This document shows positions 49,440 to 50,098 of a stretch of DNA of 50,098 nucleotides, piece by piece. The notes beneath the pieces are model-generated. The model searched no databases, was not told the origin of the DNA, and was given only the letters and a program-made list of their open reading frames with translations. This DNA is from Martelella mediterranea (GTDB lineage Bacteria > Pseudomonadota > Alphaproteobacteria > Rhizobiales > Rhizobiaceae). Numbering within the stretch: position 1 is the stretch's first letter; each line of letters begins with the position of its first letter. The stretch covers positions 1 through 50,098 of the forward strand of contig NZ_JAINWJ010000028.1 of NCBI RefSeq assembly GCF_021021415.1, read 5' to 3'. A program made the translations under genes and the position numbers.

Positions 49440-50098
49440 ATGACCGACAAGCCGAGCCCCGCACCGCCGCCGCACCTCAAAGCCAGCGCGTTTCTGGTGC
49501 TGGGCGTCGTGTTCGTCGCCGCGCTGGTTTTCTATCAGATGCTGGGCCCGCACCTGATGCTCGGACGGTGGGCGGTGATGTTCGCGGCGCTGCTGCTGTT
49601 TGCGATTTTCACGGTCGTTCTCAGCGCCCTTCCCTATCATCCGCACAGGTCTTTCGGCGCGGCCAACGCGATCACCGCCATCCGGACGGCGATCGTCAGC
49701 CTGGTGACGGCCTTCGTGTTTTTCGCCGCCGACATGGGCGCTCAATCGGCGGTCTGGATCCTGATCGCGCTCGTGGTGACGGCCTTCGTTCTTGATGGCT
49801 TCGATGGTTATCTCGCCCGGCGGTTCGGGCAGGAATCCGCCCTTGGCGCGCGCTTCGACATGGAGGTCGACGCGCTACTCATTCTGGTCCTGTCGGAGGC
49901 GGCCTTGATGCTGGGCAAGGCCGGGTGGTGGGTGCTGCTGATCGGGCTGATGCGCTATCTCTTCGTCGGCGCGCAGTATTTCGTGCCGGCGCTGGGCGAG
50001 CCCCTGCCGCCATCATTTCGCCGGAAGCTGATCTGCGTGGTGCAGGTGGCAACGCTGTGCGTCATCAACTCTGTTGTTCTTGATGGTCCCTTATCCTT
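49440..50098 (+). CDS. CDP-alcohol phosphatidyltransferase (runs off the right edge)
   Basis: At least 219 residues of a membrane enzyme, cut by the window. After a short Pro-rich N-terminus come helices near 17-33 and 39-58, and then the family motif D-G-Y-L-A-R-x8-G-x3-D-x3-D (starting DGFDGYLARRFG, near residues 120-145), complete with the catalytic aspartates. Such enzymes transfer a phosphatidyl or phosphoalcohol group from a CDP-activated donor to an alcohol. The gene starts 13 bases after ribA. It is not the serine enzyme, which is at 28032-28916. It may attach the pathway product to lipid or to a sugar alcohol. Confidence 0.85.
   Translation, partial: MTDKPSPAPPPHLKASAFLVLGVVFVAALVFYQMLGPHLMLGRWAVMFAALLLFAIFTVVLSALPYHPHRSFGAANAITAIRTAIVSLVTAFVFFAADMGAQSAVWILIALVVTAFVLDGFDGYLARRFGQESALGARFDMEVDALLILVLSEAALMLGKAGWWVLLIGLMRYLFVGAQYFVPALGEPLPPSFRRKLICVVQVATLCVINSVVLDGPLS

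Noticed and set aside
1-50098. CRISPR arrays, tRNA or rRNA genes, complete insertion sequences, prophage genes
   Set aside because: No regularly spaced repeats, no tRNA T-loop/acceptor patterns, no transposase or integrase motifs and no phage structural genes were found on either strand.

Overview
The window is GC-rich, densely coding DNA from an alphaproteobacterium of the order Hyphomicrobiales (Rhizobiales), most likely Rhizobiaceae or a close marine or soil relative. The evidence is the gene order rpsF-rpsR-DUF2232-rplI-dnaB-alr-radA-cvpA-purF, the adjacent short psd and pssA, Omp25/31-type porin-like proteins, and dispersed palindromic repeats built on TCGGGCTTGACCCGA. The genus cannot be fixed from sequence reading alone. 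No tRNA, rRNA, CRISPR array, intact insertion sequence or phage gene was seen.

Layout. 1-2.4 kb: a partial gene, a CaCA cation antiporter and a siderophore-interacting flavoreductase. 2.3-2.8 kb: a small AT-rich island with one unknown membrane protein. 3.2-14 kb: conserved housekeeping core (S6, S18, DUF2232, L9, DnaB, alanine racemase, RadA, CvpA, PurF, an SDR and a DUF1349 protein). 14-17 kb: an MFS transporter and two tandem outer-membrane beta-barrel paralogues. 17.5-28.9 kb: CysS (with a compositionally foreign inner segment), two GFA proteins, citramalate synthase, RarD, a LOG-like protein, a LysM protein, an Atm1-type exporter, and Psd-PssA for phosphatidylethanolamine synthesis. 29-34.8 kb: a SRAP protein, Nudix hydrolase, small conserved protein, YgfZ, HD hydrolase, tyrosine phosphatase, MscS channel and MOSC protein.

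34.8-42.6 kb is a tightly coupled minus-strand operon: wecB (UDP-GlcNAc 2-epimerase), a BcsB-like periplasmic protein, an NfrB-like membrane glycosyltransferase with C-terminal MshEN-type c-di-GMP-binding motifs, and an NfrA-like TPR/beta-barrel outer-membrane protein. The pieces form a complete sugar-supply, polymerise, hand-over and export line. It looks like an alphaproteobacterial form of the NfrA/NfrB N-acetylmannosamine-type glycan pathway, with a BcsB-like subunit added. A perfect LacI-type palindrome lies inside the start of wecB.

44.1 kb to the right edge is a compact cluster with no obvious primary-metabolism role: a stand-alone RibD-type reductase, a SAM methyltransferase, a GT4 glycosyltransferase, a PTPS/QueD-like protein lacking the family's cysteine and one zinc histidine, a zinc-site-less MDR dehydrogenase, an N-terminally extended RibA (GTP cyclohydrolase II) and a CDP-alcohol phosphatidyltransferase. 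Two arms diverge from a promoter region holding a 23-bp perfect palindrome. I infer a biosynthetic pathway starting from GTP that leads to a modified, perhaps glycosylated or lipid-linked, pyrimidine or pterin. This cluster and the NfrB-type operon are the best candidates for undescribed biology here.
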